From contig NZ_LQBK01000002.1 in the NCBI RefSeq assembly GCF_001483755.1, forward strand, positions 133,041-197,040: DNA of 64,000 nucleotides, given 5' to 3'. Source of the stretch: Kocuria rosea subsp. polaris. GTDB lineage: Bacteria > Actinomycetota > Actinomycetes > Actinomycetales > Micrococcaceae. Positions 50,221 to 59,431 of the stretch are shown here, in pieces (within the stretch, counting starts at the first letter, position 1; every line of letters begins with the position of its first letter). The notes under the pieces are model-generated. The model saw only the letters and a program-made list of their open reading frames with translations, was not told the origin of the DNA and ran no database searches. A program made the position numbers and the translations under genes.

Positions 50221-51390
50221 TCAGTCGTCGAAGGGCTTCACGAGCTCCACGGAGACCACGCGGCGGCGGTGCCGGCGGGAGACCTGCAGCACGATCATCT
50301 CGCCGGGGGACAGGTACGGGTCCTTGGCCGGCAGCAGCGCGGCGAGCTCGGGGTCCGTGTGCCGGGCGATGACCTTGATGACGGTGGGCAGCACCGGGCG
50401 GTGGGTGCACAGCGCCACGGGGACGTCCTTGTCGAACATGGTCTGGGCCACGGCGGCCGCCTTCTTGGGATGGCGCTTGTGCGAGGCCTCCGTCAGCTGG
50501 GGGCGTTCCCGCACGGAGACCCCGGCCTTCCGCGCGTACGGCACCACCGTGGACAGGCACCGGAGCCAGGGGGACGTGAGCACCCGCTCGGGGGACCAGG
50601 CCCGCAGCAGCCGGGTCACGGCGAGGGCCTGGCGCTTGCCGGTCGCGGCCAGGGGGCGGTCGCCCTCGGCCCGGGACCAGGACGAGCGCGGCTTCGCCTT
50701 GGCGTGGCGCACGACGATCGCCGGGCGCGTGGCGAGGTCCCCCTGCTCGTGCAGCTCCACGAGGGCCGCGAGCGGCTCCCGGTCGGAGGGGTTGGTCAGC
50801 ATCCGGTGCGCCTCGTCGGGCCCGACCCAGCGGACGGCATCGACCTCCCGGCCGTCGGGCTCGGGGCGCGCCCCGGGACCGAACTCCGCGGCCCAGTAGT
50901 GCACGTCCTTGCTGCCGTCCTTGACCTCGTAGCGGATGGTGGGCAGGGGCACCCCCAGCCGCGGGAGCAGGCCGATCTCCTCGCTGACCTCCCGGTGGGC
51001 GGTCTCGGGCAGCGTCTCGCCCTCGTCCTGCTTGCCCTTGGGGAAGGACCAGTCGTCGTAGCGCGGCCGGTGGATGAGCAGGACCTCGAGGTCGTTGCCC
51101 GTCCGTCGCCAGCACAGGCACCCGGCCGCGAGCACGGCGGCGGGCCGTCCGCCCGCCGCCGTGCTCCTCGCACCGGTCCTCGTTCCCGCCCTGCCGGTGC
51201 TCCCGTCCGGGCCCGGCCCGGAGGTCCTCCCCGCGGTCCGCACGGCGGTCCTCACTGCGGTTCTGTCGCCGGTCCGCTCCGCGGCCTTCGCGGCGGTCTT
51301 CACAGCCGCCTTCTCAGCGGTCTTCTCAGTGGTCTTCTCAGCGGCCTTCTCGGTGCTGGTCGCTGCGGTGTTCTCGACGGTCCTGGGCAT
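50221..51390 (-). CDS. mutT1: MutT1-like NUDIX hydrolase with C-terminal histidine-phosphatase domain and Lys/Ala/Thr-rich extension
   Basis: 389 residues. Residues ~1-70 are a low-complexity EKAAEKTTEK-type Lys/Arg/Ala/Thr repeat, unlike any standard NUDIX. The NUDIX domain (~80-210) includes WSFPKGKQDEGETLPETAHREVSEEIGLL (pieces: FPKGKQDEGET, HREVSEEIG). The phosphoglycerate-mutase-type domain (~220-385) begins VVRHAKAKPRSSW (RH signature) and includes LCTHRPVLPTVI (second His). In mycobacteria MutT1 degrades 8-oxo-dGTP and diadenosine polyphosphates, and its gene is next to ppk1, as here. The Lys/Ala-rich extension recalls the tail of HupB, encoded beside mutT1 in mycobacteria. Confidence 0.85.
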   Translation of the reverse strand: MPRTVENTAATSTEKAAEKTTEKTAEKAAVKTAAKAAERTGDRTAVRTAVRTAGRTSGPGPDGSTGRAGTRTGARSTAAGGRPAAVLAAGCLCWRRTGNDLEVLLIHRPRYDDWSFPKGKQDEGETLPETAHREVSEEIGLLPRLGVPLPTIRYEVKDGSKDVHYWAAEFGPGARPEPDGREVDAVRWVGPDEAHRMLTNPSDREPLAALVELHEQGDLATRPAIVVRHAKAKPRSSWSRAEGDRPLAATGKRQALAVTRLLRAWSPERVLTSPWLRCLSTVVPYARKAGVSVRERPQLTEASHKRHPKKAAAVAQTMFDKDVPVALCTHRPVLPTVIKVIARHTDPELAALLPAKDPYLSPGEMIVLQVSRRHRRRVVSVELVKPFDD

Positions 51391-51494
51391 GGTCCCTCTC
51401 TCGTCCCCTGTCCGTGGTGCACGGGCGTGCCGGGGCCCGCGGTCCGGACCATCGGGTGGCACCCCCACGATGCTACCGCCGACCTGATCGCCGG

Positions 51495-53768
51495 CTAGAT
51501 CGTGGGCCGGCCGAGGGCCCGGCTGCGCAGCAGGTGCTCCTGGACGTCCACGAGCGGGTTCCCCTCGGCGTCCCGGTGGTGGCGGGTCCACACGCCCTCG
51601 GCGTCCAGGTGCCAGCTGGCCGTGCCGTCCGAGACGTAGCGGGCGAGCAGTCGCACGAGCGCCTCCGCCTGCTGGGGGTCGGTGATCCGGACCAGGGTCT
51701 CCACCCGGCGGTCCAGGTTGCGGTGCATCATGTCCGCCGAGCCGATGTAGACCAGGGGCGCGCCGGCGTTGCAGAACGCGAAGACCCGGGAGTGCTCCAG
51801 GAACCGGCCCAGCACCGACCGGACCCGGATGTTCTCGCTGAGCCCCGGCACCCCCGGGCGCAGGGCGCAGATCCCGCGGACCACCACGTCCACGGGCACC
51901 CCGGCCTGCGAGGCCCGGTACAGGGCGTCGATCACGGCCTCGTCCACGATCGAGTTGCACTTGACCTGGATCCGCGCCGGCCGGCCGGCCCGGTGGTGGC
52001 GGATCTCGGCCTCGACGAGGTCGATGAGCCCGGAGCGCACCGACCGCGGCGCCACGAGCAGGCGCTGGAACGTGGTCTTGGGGGCGTAGCCGGAGAGCTG
52101 GTTGAACAGCCTCGAGACGTCCTCCCCGACCTCGGGGTCGCACGTGAGCAGGCCCAGGTCCTCGTAGAAGCGCGCGGTGGAGGGGTGGTAGTTGCCGGTG
52201 CCGATGTGCACGTAGCGGCGCAGCCCGTGCTCCTCCTGGCGCACCACGAGGGAGAGCTTGCAGTGGGTCTTCAGCCCCACGATGCCGTAGACCACGTGCA
52301 CCCCGGCCTGCTCGAGCTTGCGGGCCCAGGAGATGTTGGCCTGCTCGTCGAAGCGGGCCTTGATCTCCACGAGCGCCAGCACCTGCTTGCCGGCCTCGGC
52401 GGCGTCGATGAGCGCGTCCACGATGGGGGAGTCGCCCGAGGTCCGGTACAGGGTCTGCTTGATGGCCTGGACCCTCGGGTCCGCGGCGGCCTGCTCCAGG
52501 AAGGCCTGGACGCTCGTGGCGAACGAGTCGTAGGGGTGGTGCAGCAGCACGTCCCGGGCCCGGGTCGCGGCGAAGACGTCCGCGGCCTTGGCGGTCTCCG
52601 CGGCGTTGAGGTAGCGGGAGGTGTGGGCCACGTGGCGGGGGTAGTGCAGCTCCGGGCGGTCGATCCCGGCGATGACCCCCAGTCCGCGCAGGTCCAGGGG
52701 GGCGGGCAGCCGGTAGATCTCGGACTCGTCGATGCCCAGCTCGGAGACGAGCAGCTCGAGCACCTCCGTGCTGATGCTGTCCGTGACCTCCAGGCGCACC
52801 GCGGGACCGAAGCGGCGGCGCAGCAGCTCCTTCTCGAGCGCCTGCAGCAGGTTCTCGGCGTCGTCCTCCTCGACCTCCAGGTCCTCGTTGCGGGTCACCC
52901 GGAACACCTGGTGCTCCTCGACCTCCATCCCGGGGAACAGATCGTCCAGGTGCTGGGCGATGACGTCCTCGAGCGGGATGAACCGGGCCTGGCCGTTCGG
53001 CAGCCGGGAGGCGCGGGCCCCGTCCACCGGGAGCAGCCGGGGCAGCTGGTCCGGGACCTTCACGCGGGCGAACAGCCGCTTGCCGGACTGCGGGTTGCGG
53101 ACCATCACGGCCAGGTTGAGGCTCAGTCCGGAGATGTAGGGGAACGGGTGGGCCGGGTCCACGGCCAGCGGCGTGAGGATGGGGAACACCTGGCGGTGGA
53201 AGTCCTGGGTGAGCCGCTCCCGCGTGGCGGCGTCGAGGTCCTCCCAGCCGACCAGGTGGATGTTGTGCCGGGTCAGTTCGGGCCGCACCAGGTCGTGGAA
53301 GGCCCTCGCGTGCCGCTCCTGGAGCTCGTGGGCGCGCGCGGCGATGGTGGCCATCTGCTCCGCGGGGGAGTGCCCGGAGGCGGCCGGCCGGGCGATGCCG
53401 GTGGCGATGCGCCGCTTGAGCCCCGCCACCCGGACCATGAAGAACTCGTCCAGGTTGGAGGCCACGATGGACAGGAAGTGCACGCGCTCCAGGAGGAAGA
53501 GGTCCGGGTCCTCCGCGAGCTCCAGGACCCGGGAGTTGAACGCTACCCAGCTCGCCTCGCGGTCCAGGAAGCGTTCGGGGCCGTGCCGGCCCTCCAGCAC
53601 CTGCCGGGCCGCGGGCACCGGGTCGTCGATCCGGTCCCGGTCGCCGTGGCCCCGGGCGGCCGCGCCGTCGGGGACGGGAGGCTCGTCCGGCGCGGGCCCG
53701 CCGGGCTGGACCCCGGGCGCGCCGGGGGCCGGCGCGGACTGCGGGGTGTCCTGCTGGTGCGTGGTCAT
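51495..53768 (-). CDS. ppk1: Polyphosphate kinase 1
   Basis: 757 residues; reversible synthesis of polyphosphate from ATP. N-domain: [22 protein letters not shown] (pieces: [12 protein letters not shown]). Head domain: [27 protein letters not shown] (pieces). C-domains: [45 protein letters not shown] (pieces), and catalytic His motif [12 protein letters not shown]. Second conserved His motif: [17 protein letters not shown]. All active-site residues appear present. Acidic, Pro-rich first ~70 residues are an extension. Downstream neighbour on the strand is mutT1, upstream is mshD. Confidence 0.96.
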   Translation of the reverse strand: MTTHQQDTPQSAPAPGAPGVQPGGPAPDEPPVPDGAAARGHGDRDRIDDPVPAARQVLEGRHGPERFLDREASWVAFNSRVLELAEDPDLFLLERVHFLSIVASNLDEFFMVRVAGLKRRIATGIARPAASGHSPAEQMATIAARAHELQERHARAFHDLVRPELTRHNIHLVGWEDLDAATRERLTQDFHRQVFPILTPLAVDPAHPFPYISGLSLNLAVMVRNPQSGKRLFARVKVPDQLPRLLPVDGARASRLPNGQARFIPLEDVIAQHLDDLFPGMEVEEHQVFRVTRNEDLEVEEDDAENLLQALEKELLRRRFGPAVRLEVTDSISTEVLELLVSELGIDESEIYRLPAPLDLRGLGVIAGIDRPELHYPRHVAHTSRYLNAAETAKAADVFAATRARDVLLHHPYDSFATSVQAFLEQAAADPRVQAIKQTLYRTSGDSPIVDALIDAAEAGKQVLALVEIKARFDEQANISWARKLEQAGVHVVYGIVGLKTHCKLSLVVRQEEHGLRRYVHIGTGNYHPSTARFYEDLGLLTCDPEVGEDVSRLFNQLSGYAPKTTFQRLLVAPRSVRSGLIDLVEAEIRHHRAGRPARIQVKCNSIVDEAVIDALYRASQAGVPVDVVVRGICALRPGVPGLSENIRVRSVLGRFLEHSRVFAFCNAGAPLVYIGSADMMHRNLDRRVETLVRITDPQQAEALVRLLARYVSDGTASWHLDAEGVWTRHHRDAEGNPLVDVQEHLLRSRALGRPTI

Positions 53769-53828
53769 CAGGGTCCTGTCTCGTGGTGGCGTGTCGGGGC
53801 GGTCCCGGCGCGGGGCGGGCGGTGCGGG

Positions 53829-54761
53829 TCAGGCGGGCAGGTCCCCGGCGTACATCACGTCGAGGTGCCAGGGCCGGAACCCCAGGGCCTCGTACAGCCG
53901 CAGGGCGGCGGCGTTGTCGCCGTCCACGTAGAGCATGACCTCGTCCAGGCCCTGCCGTGCCAGGTGGTTGACGCCGGCGGCCGTCAGGGCCCGGCCCAGG
54001 CCCGTGCCCTGGTGCCCGGGCACCACGCCCACGGCGTACACCTCGCCGAGCGGGCCGTGGTCGGCGCCGCCCGCGTGGACCTTGGTCCAGTGGAAGCCGG
54101 CCACCGTCCCCGGCTCGTCCTCCCGGACCGCGAGCAGGAAGCCGGCGGGGTCGAACCACGGCTCGGCCTCCCGCTGCCGCAGGTCGTCGAGGGTCATCCG
54201 GCCCTGCTCGGGGTGCCCGGCGAACGCCGCCGCGTTGACCCGCAGCCACTCCTGCTCGTCGCGGCCGGGCTCGAACGCCCGCAGCCGGAAGCCCACGGGC
54301 ATCTCCTCGGGGAGGGGGAGGTCCGCCGCGCCGCGCAGCGGGCGCAGCAGCCGGTGCAGGTCCCGGACGGGGGACAGACCGTGCCGGGCCGCGAGCGCCG
54401 CGGCGGCGGGGTGGCCGCCGTGGGCCCAGGCCCGCACCGTGCCGGTGGTGCCGGCGGCCACCGCCGACGCCAGGGCCGTGCCGATCCCGGCGCCGCGGTG
54501 GGCGGGATCGACCACGAGCTCCACGAGCTGGGCGCCGTCGGGCTCGGGCACGCGCACGGCGGCGCCGAGGAGCTCCCCGCCGCGCGAGCGCGCCAGGACG
54601 GTGCCGACCCCGCCGTCCGGGGCCGAGCGCAGGTCGACCAGGGTCTGGTCGGAGAACGGCGGGTCGCCGTCCGCGGCGGCGGCGCGGGAGGCGAGCTCCA
54701 CGATCTCCTCGGCCGGCGGGGCCTCCGGCCGGTCGAGGTCGTACGGCACGGGCTGGGACAT
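53829..54761 (-). CDS. mshD: Mycothiol synthase (acetyltransferase)
   Basis: 310 residues; final step of mycothiol synthesis, acetylating Cys-GlcN-Ins. Two tandem GNAT domains: N-terminal with LVELVVDPAHRGAGIGTALASAV (~75-97) and C-terminal with GEVYAVGVVPGHQGTGLGRALTAAGVNHLA (~225-254), the second with full acetyl-CoA loop QGTGLG. Substrate-proximal segments: FHWTKVHAG, MLYVDGDNAAALRLYEALGFR. Its presence is strong evidence for an actinobacterium. Divergent gene arrangement with glnR upstream on the same strand (51 bp apart), the same neighbour pair as in mycobacteria. Confidence 0.95.
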   Translation of the reverse strand: MSQPVPYDLDRPEAPPAEEIVELASRAAAADGDPPFSDQTLVDLRSAPDGGVGTVLARSRGGELLGAAVRVPEPDGAQLVELVVDPAHRGAGIGTALASAVAAGTTGTVRAWAHGGHPAAAALAARHGLSPVRDLHRLLRPLRGAADLPLPEEMPVGFRLRAFEPGRDEQEWLRVNAAAFAGHPEQGRMTLDDLRQREAEPWFDPAGFLLAVREDEPGTVAGFHWTKVHAGGADHGPLGEVYAVGVVPGHQGTGLGRALTAAGVNHLARQGLDEVMLYVDGDNAAALRLYEALGFRPWHLDVMYAGDLPA

Positions 54762-54811
54762 GGGGACCTCCTGCGTGGGGTGCGGAACGGGCGGGCCGGG
54801 ACGGACGGTGC

Positions 54812-55495
54812 TCAGCCCTCCCGGGCCCGCGTCGTGGCGAAGCTGTAGCCCACGTTACGCACCGTGGTGATCAGGTGCTCGTGGTCGGCGCCCAGCTTGG
54901 CGCGCAGCCGCCGCACGTGGACGTCCACGGTGCGGGTGCCGCCGTAGTAGTCGTAGCCCCAGACCTCGCTCAGCAGCTGGGCGCGCGTGAAGACCCGCCC
55001 GGAGTGCTGGGCCAGGTACTTCAGCAGCTCGAACTCCTTGTAGGTCAGGTTCAGGGGCTGGCCGTTGACGTGCGCGGAGTAGGCGGCGTCGTCGATGACC
55101 ACGGAGCCGGCCCGGATCCGGGTGTCGTCCTCGGGGACCTCGGCCGTGCGGGAGGAGGCGAGGCGCAGCCGGGCCTCGACCTCCGCGGGACCGGCGGTGT
55201 CCAGTACCACGTCGTCGACCATCCAGTTCGCGGCCACCGCCGCCATGCCGCCCTCGGTGAGGACCATCAGCAGCGGCGCCGCCAGGCCCTTGGCCGTGAG
55301 CAGCTGCGCGAGGTTGCGCGCGGTGATCAGATCGGTGCGCCCGTCCAGCAGGACCACGTCCGGGGAGCGTCCGTCGAGGCTGCCGGAGGCGGTCCGGGTC
55401 GGGGCGACCGAGACCTTGTGGTTGAGCAGGTCGAGGGCCGGGAGCACCGATGCCGAGGGTCCGTCCGCGTCGGTCAGCATCAGGATCTGGAACAC
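54812..55495 (-). CDS. glnR: Nitrogen-response regulator GlnR (OmpR type)
   Basis: 227 residues. Receiver domain ~1-120 with [19 protein letters not shown] (the GlnR-typical LDGRTDL), [38 protein letters not shown] (pieces). Winged-helix DNA-binding domain ~130-225: [53 protein letters not shown] (pieces: [37 protein letters not shown]). The motif set and neighbour mshD identify GlnR, the global nitrogen regulator, which in actinobacteria acts without a cognate kinase. The GTG start has GGAGAAG upstream. Confidence 0.93.
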   Translation of the reverse strand: MFQILMLTDADGPSASVLPALDLLNHKVSVAPTRTASGSLDGRSPDVVLLDGRTDLITARNLAQLLTAKGLAAPLLMVLTEGGMAAVAANWMVDDVVLDTAGPAEVEARLRLASSRTAEVPEDDTRIRAGSVVIDDAAYSAHVNGQPLNLTYKEFELLKYLAQHSGRVFTRAQLLSEVWGYDYYGGTRTVDVHVRRLRAKLGADHEHLITTVRNVGYSFATTRAREG

Positions 55496-55700
55496 TCGTG
55501 CTTCTCCACTCTGGCGTACGGACTGAGCTGTCAGTATAGGTGCGGGCAGGCGGCCGGCCCCGCGGCGCAGCCGGTCCGGAGCGTCCTGCGCCCCCGTCCC
55601 GTCCGGGCGTCGCCCGCGCCGGGGCGGCGAGCCGCTATCGTTGCTCGTGTCCGCCCGGGCGCAGGTCCCGGCCCTCGACAGTGCAGGAAGCCCGATCGCC

Positions 55701-56306
55701 ATGAGATACGCCATGATCGCCGCGTGCAGCGTGGCCGGCCTCGTGGCGGCCCTGGCCGCGGTCGCGGTCGCCGGGCCCGCGCCGCTGGTCCTGGCGCTGG
55801 GGATGTCCGTGGTGATCGGCTTCGGCTGGCCGGCGGCCACCGGCATCGAGGCGAGGCACCGGCACAACGTGATCATGAGCGCCGCCGGCGTCGCGGCGGC
55901 GCTGCTCGTGCAGTTCCTGCCCGGCCAGCAGCTCGTCTGGCTGCCCGCCGTCGTCGGGGTGGCCCTGATGACCGTGTTCGCGGCGGAGCTGGTGCGGGGC
56001 GAGGGCGCCGAGCACCGGCTCGAGTCCGCGATCGCCTCGACGGCCGGCGTGCTCGCCGCGGTCAGCTCCTCCGGCTGGATCGCCCTGGCCGGCGACTACC
56101 GGGCCACGGGCTCCGACCCCGTGCTGCTCGTGGTGGTCGGGGGCGTCCTGGCCGCCCTCGTGGCCCTCGTGGGCGGCCGCGTCATCGCGGCGGCGCCGAA
56201 GAGCTCGCCCAAGCGCGGCGTCGTGGCGCTCGGCGTGACCCCCGTGGCGTTCCTCGGGGTGGGGGCCGTGTTCACTGCCCGGCTCGTGAGCACCGTGGTA
56301 GTTTAG
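55701..56306 (+). CDS. Polytopic membrane protein of unknown function
   Basis: 201 residues, ~7 hydrophobic segments ([118 protein letters not shown]). No family named; [19 protein letters not shown] is the most conserved-looking loop. The ATG at 55701 follows AGGAAG and begins directly at TM1. A possible leaderless GTG lies at 55647. Confidence 0.6.
   Translation: MRYAMIAACSVAGLVAALAAVAVAGPAPLVLALGMSVVIGFGWPAATGIEARHRHNVIMSAAGVAAALLVQFLPGQQLVWLPAVVGVALMTVFAAELVRGEGAEHRLESAIASTAGVLAAVSSSGWIALAGDYRATGSDPVLLVVVGGVLAALVALVGGRVIAAAPKSSPKRGVVALGVTPVAFLGVGAVFTARLVSTVVV
56299..56304 (+). promoter_or_regulatory. -10 box of small membrane ORF, leaderless type
   Basis: TAGTTT followed by 6 nt and ATG at 56311. 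It overlaps the stop codon of the upstream gene. Confidence 0.4.
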
Positions 56307-56310
56307 GGCC

Positions 56311-56418
56311 ATGCTTGCACTCGAAATCTTCTACCTCGCCCTGCTCGGCATCTCCGGTCTGTTCATCGCCGGGATCTCCCTCAAGGTGGTCCTGGGCCTG
56401 TTCAAGGGACAGCACTAG
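56311..56418 (+). CDS. 35-residue single-helix membrane protein
   Basis: MLALEIFYLALLGISGLFIA then GISLKVVLGLFKGQH: one amphipathic/hydrophobic helix and a short Lys-containing end. The stop is 4 bp before the nitrobindin GTG, so the two genes are linked. It is too short for routine ORF calling but has a typical micro-protein composition. Function unknown. Confidence 0.55.
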   Translation: MLALEIFYLALLGISGLFIAGISLKVVLGLFKGQH

Positions 56419-56422
56419 TCCC

Positions 56423-57022
56423 GTGCCCATCGAGATCCCCTCGGATCTGACCCCCGAGCTCGTCCCGTTCGCCTGGTTGCTGGGCACCTGGGAGGGCGAC
56501 GGCTTCATGGGCTACGGCGAGGTCGAGCAGCGGCCCTTCCGGCAGCGCGTGACCTTCGAGCAGAACGGCCTGCCGTTCCTCGAGTACCGGGCGCAGACCA
56601 TGCTCCTCGACGAGGAGGGGCAGCCGATGCGCCCGGCCACCGTGGAGCAGGGGTTCTGGCAGCTCGACCGCACCCTCGAGGACGGCGACGTGGGACCCGG
56701 GATGCTCCCGCCGGACCTCGTGCCCGTGCTCCAGGGCGCGGAGGACGTGGAGCGGATGCGCAACGCGGACGGCGGCTTCGACGTCCTCGTGACCCTGACC
56801 CACCCGGGCGGCATCGCCGAGCTCTACGCCGGGCAGATCAAGGGCCCCCGCATCGACCTCGCCACCGACGCCGTGATCCGCGCCCGCGGGGCCAAGGAGT
56901 ACAGCTCCTCGACCCGCATGTACGGCCTGGTGCACGGCGACCTGTTCTGGGCCTGGGACATGGCCGCCCTCGGTGAGCCGCTGGCCACCCACGCCTCCGC
57001 GCAGCTGCGGAAGATCGGCTGA
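56423..57022 (+). CDS. Nitrobindin-family haem protein
   Basis: A 199-residue beta-barrel of the FABP-like DUF1794 family. N-terminal signature LLGTWEGDGFMGYG (GxWxGxG, ~20-33), RQRVTFEQNGLPFLEYRAQT, and the C-terminal LATHASAQLRKIG, in which His is the likely axial haem ligand. Nitrobindins bind ferric haem and nitric oxide; some scavenge peroxynitrite. The GTG start lies 4 bp after the preceding micro-ORF. Its TGA overlaps the ATG of ygfZ by one base. Confidence 0.88.
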   Translation: MPIEIPSDLTPELVPFAWLLGTWEGDGFMGYGEVEQRPFRQRVTFEQNGLPFLEYRAQTMLLDEEGQPMRPATVEQGFWQLDRTLEDGDVGPGMLPPDLVPVLQGAEDVERMRNADGGFDVLVTLTHPGGIAELYAGQIKGPRIDLATDAVIRARGAKEYSSSTRMYGLVHGDLFWAWDMAALGEPLATHASAQLRKIG

Positions 57023-58116
57023 TGCCCGTGACCGACCACCGTTCCCCCCTGCTCCTGCGCCCCGGCGCCGTGGAGGCCGAGCACCTGGACCGCGGGGTGG
57101 CCGCCCACTACGGCGACCCGCTGCGCGAGCAGCGCTCGCTCGTGCGGACCCCCGGCACCGTCGTGGACCTCTCCCACAAGGGCGTCGTCACCGTCACCGG
57201 GCCCGACCGGCTCAGCTGGCTCACCACGCTCTCCTCCCAGGTGCTCACCGGGCTGGAGCCCGGGCGCAGCACCGAGACCCTCTTCCTGTCCGTGCAGGGC
57301 AGGATCGAGTACGCCCCCCACGTGGTCGACGACGGCACCACCACGTGGCTGCTCACCGAGGCCGACGAGACCGCGCCCCTGCTGGCGTGGCTGGAGTCCA
57401 TGCGCTTCGCGCTGCGCGTCGAGATCGAGGACCGCACCGGGCAGTGGGCCGTGCTCGGGGCCACCGGACCCGTGCCGGGCCTGCCCGCCACCGTCGTGTG
57501 GCGGGACCCGTGGCCCGAGATCGCCCCCGGCGGCTGGAGCTACGCCGACCTCCACGGCCCCCACCCGGGCGAGGAGCGCACCTGGTGGGAGCACCTCGTG
57601 CCCCGCGACGAGCTCGACAGCCTGACCCGCGACCTCCCGCTCGCCGGCGCCTGGGCCGCCGAGGCGCTGCGGATCGCCGCCTGGCGCCCGCGCCGGGGCG
57701 CCGAGACGGACGAGCGGAGCATCCCGCACGAGCTCGACCTCCTGCGCACCGCCGTGCACCTGGCCAAGGGCTGCTACAAGGGCCAGGAGACCGTCGCCCG
57801 GGTGCACAACCTCGGGCACCCGCCCCGCCGGCTGGTGCTCCTCGACCTCGACGGCTCGGAGCACACGCTGCCCGCCGCGGGGGCCGACGTGGTCGCGGGG
57901 GAGCGCACGGTGGGCCGCGTGACGTCCGTGCAGCTGCACCACGAGCAGGGCCCCATCGCGCTCGCCGTGCTCAAGCGCACCGTCGACCCGGCCGCCCAGC
58001 TCGTGGTCACGGACGGCGAGCAGCGGTGGGCCGCCGCACAGCAGGTCGTCGTCCCGCCGGACGCCGGGCAGGTGGTCGGCCGGCAGACGGGCTTCCTCCG
58101 GGGCCCCCGCTCCTAG
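57022..58116 (+). CDS. ygfZ: YgfZ/GcvT-family folate-binding protein
   Basis: A 364-residue homologue of T-protein used in Fe-S cluster repair. Folate-fold pieces: VVDLSHKGVVTVTGPDRLSWLTTLSSQ (pieces), GRIEYAPHVVDDG. The diagnostic YgfZ motif KGCYKGQETVARVHNLGH (K-G-C-Y-x-G-Q-E, ~245-262) contains the conserved Cys. Gene overlaps the nitrobindin gene (TGATG), so haem/NO-binding and Fe-S repair functions share a transcript, pointing at a nitrosative/oxidative-stress role (inference). Confidence 0.92.
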   Translation: MPVTDHRSPLLLRPGAVEAEHLDRGVAAHYGDPLREQRSLVRTPGTVVDLSHKGVVTVTGPDRLSWLTTLSSQVLTGLEPGRSTETLFLSVQGRIEYAPHVVDDGTTTWLLTEADETAPLLAWLESMRFALRVEIEDRTGQWAVLGATGPVPGLPATVVWRDPWPEIAPGGWSYADLHGPHPGEERTWWEHLVPRDELDSLTRDLPLAGAWAAEALRIAAWRPRRGAETDERSIPHELDLLRTAVHLAKGCYKGQETVARVHNLGHPPRRLVLLDLDGSEHTLPAAGADVVAGERTVGRVTSVQLHHEQGPIALAVLKRTVDPAAQLVVTDGEQRWAAAQQVVVPPDAGQVVGRQTGFLRGPRS

Positions 58117-58220
58117 CTCGCGCCCGGACGCCGGCGCCCCCGGGAACGCGGGCTCCGGGCCCGCGCTCCGGCGGGGCCGGCGGCCCCCGGGGGGCACGCC
58201 CCGGAGTCCGTCGGCGCGGC

Positions 58221-59252
58221 TCAGCGGCCGAAGAGGACCTTGGCCTCGTCCCAGCGGTGCTGGGGCACGGTCTTGAGCCCGGCCAGCGCCTCGCTGAAGG
58301 GCACCCGGACGAGGTCGGTGCCGCGGATGGCGACCATCTGCCCCCAGCCCTTCTCGTGCACCAGGTCCACCGCGGCCAGCCCGAAGCGGGTGGCCAGCAC
58401 CCGGTCGAAACCCGTGGGGGCCCCGCCGCGCTGGATGTGGCCCAGGATGGTGTTGCGGGTCTCGATCCCGGTGGCCGCCTCGATCTGCTCGGTGACGTAC
58501 TCCCCGACCCCGCCCAGGCGGGGCCGCCCGGAGTCCTCCACCCCCTTGCCGGCCAGCACGTCCCCGTGGCCTTCGGGGATGAAGCCCTCGGCGACCACCA
58601 CCAGGGGGGAGCGGCCGCGGTCGTGGACCTCGGTGACCCAGGTGCAGACCTGGTCCATGGAGACCTGCTGCTCCGGGATCAGCACCGCGTGCGCCCCGGC
58701 GGACATCCCCGAGTGCAGGGCGATCCAGCCGACGTGGCGGCCCATGACCTCGGCGACCATGCACCGGTGGTGGGACTCCCCGGTGGTGCGCAGCCGGTCC
58801 ATGGCGTCGGTGGCGATCTGCACCGCGGTGTCGAAGCCGAAGGTGTAGTCGGTGGCCTGCAGGTCGTTGTCGATGGTCTTGGGGACTCCGATCACGGGCA
58901 GTCCGGCCTCGGCCAGCCGCGCGGCCCCGGCCAGGGTGCCCTCGCCGCCGATCGCCACGATCGCGTCGATGTGGTGGCGCTCGAGCATCACGCCGATGTT
59001 CTCGGGCCCTCCGCCGGGGCCGGAGTAGGGGTTGGTGCGGGAGGTGCCCAGGATCGTGCCGCCCTCGCGGGCCAGGCCGCGGACGCGGGTGCGCGGCAGA
59101 TCCATGATGTCGCCCTCGAGCACCCCGCGCCAGCCGTCGCGGAAGCCCACGAACTCGTGCCCGTAGGTCTTGATCCCGTGCAGCACGGCGCCGCGGATCA
59201 CCGCGTTGAGTCCGGGGCAGTCCCCGCCGCTGGTCAGCAGTCCGATCTTCAT
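58221..59252 (-). CDS. pfkA: 6-phosphofructokinase
   Basis: 343 residues; phosphorylates fructose-6-phosphate. Motifs: GLLTSGGDCPGLNAVIRG (~4-21), FRDGWRGVL, AIGGEGTLAGAARLA (GGEGT), GVPKTIDNDL (~120), GYVTEQIEAATGIETR-type segment, GRHVGWIALHSG (catalytic Arg/Asp area). Gly in GGEGT with Lys in PKTIDND is the combination seen in ATP-dependent actinobacterial PFKs of the mixed clade III rather than classic E. coli type (GTIDND). ATP use is therefore expected but a PPi activity cannot be fully excluded. Ribosome site GGAGGA. Confidence 0.93.
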   Translation of the reverse strand: MKIGLLTSGGDCPGLNAVIRGAVLHGIKTYGHEFVGFRDGWRGVLEGDIMDLPRTRVRGLAREGGTILGTSRTNPYSGPGGGPENIGVMLERHHIDAIVAIGGEGTLAGAARLAEAGLPVIGVPKTIDNDLQATDYTFGFDTAVQIATDAMDRLRTTGESHHRCMVAEVMGRHVGWIALHSGMSAGAHAVLIPEQQVSMDQVCTWVTEVHDRGRSPLVVVAEGFIPEGHGDVLAGKGVEDSGRPRLGGVGEYVTEQIEAATGIETRNTILGHIQRGGAPTGFDRVLATRFGLAAVDLVHEKGWGQMVAIRGTDLVRVPFSEALAGLKTVPQHRWDEAKVLFGR

Positions 59253-59391
59253 CCGTACAGTCTCCTCCGGGTGGGCGGGGCGTGCGTGGCGGCCGGACGT
59301 GCACCGGCATGCCCAGTCTAGTGAGTACGGCCCCCGGCGGCAGGGCCCGGCCCGAACGTGTTGGCCCCGGCGCCCCTCCGCGTCCCCGGCC

Positions 59392-59397
59392 TAGACT
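59392..59397 (+). promoter_or_regulatory. -10 box of ppk2
   Basis: TAGACT, with predicted start ~30 nt before the ppk2 ATG; here the transcript has a leader and a GAGGAGG site. Confidence 0.45.
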
Positions 59398-59431
59398 GCC
59401 GGGGAGGGCCCCGCCGGGCCCGCGAGGAGGG

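Noticed and set aside
50221-54249. A very long open frame (~1,340 codons) crossing ppk1 and part of mshD on the minus strand in the frame of the MutT1 gene
   Set aside because: Only the first-named 3' part has protein-like content. The rest is Arg/Gly/Pro-rich, as expected from the GC-rich third positions of genes in another frame.
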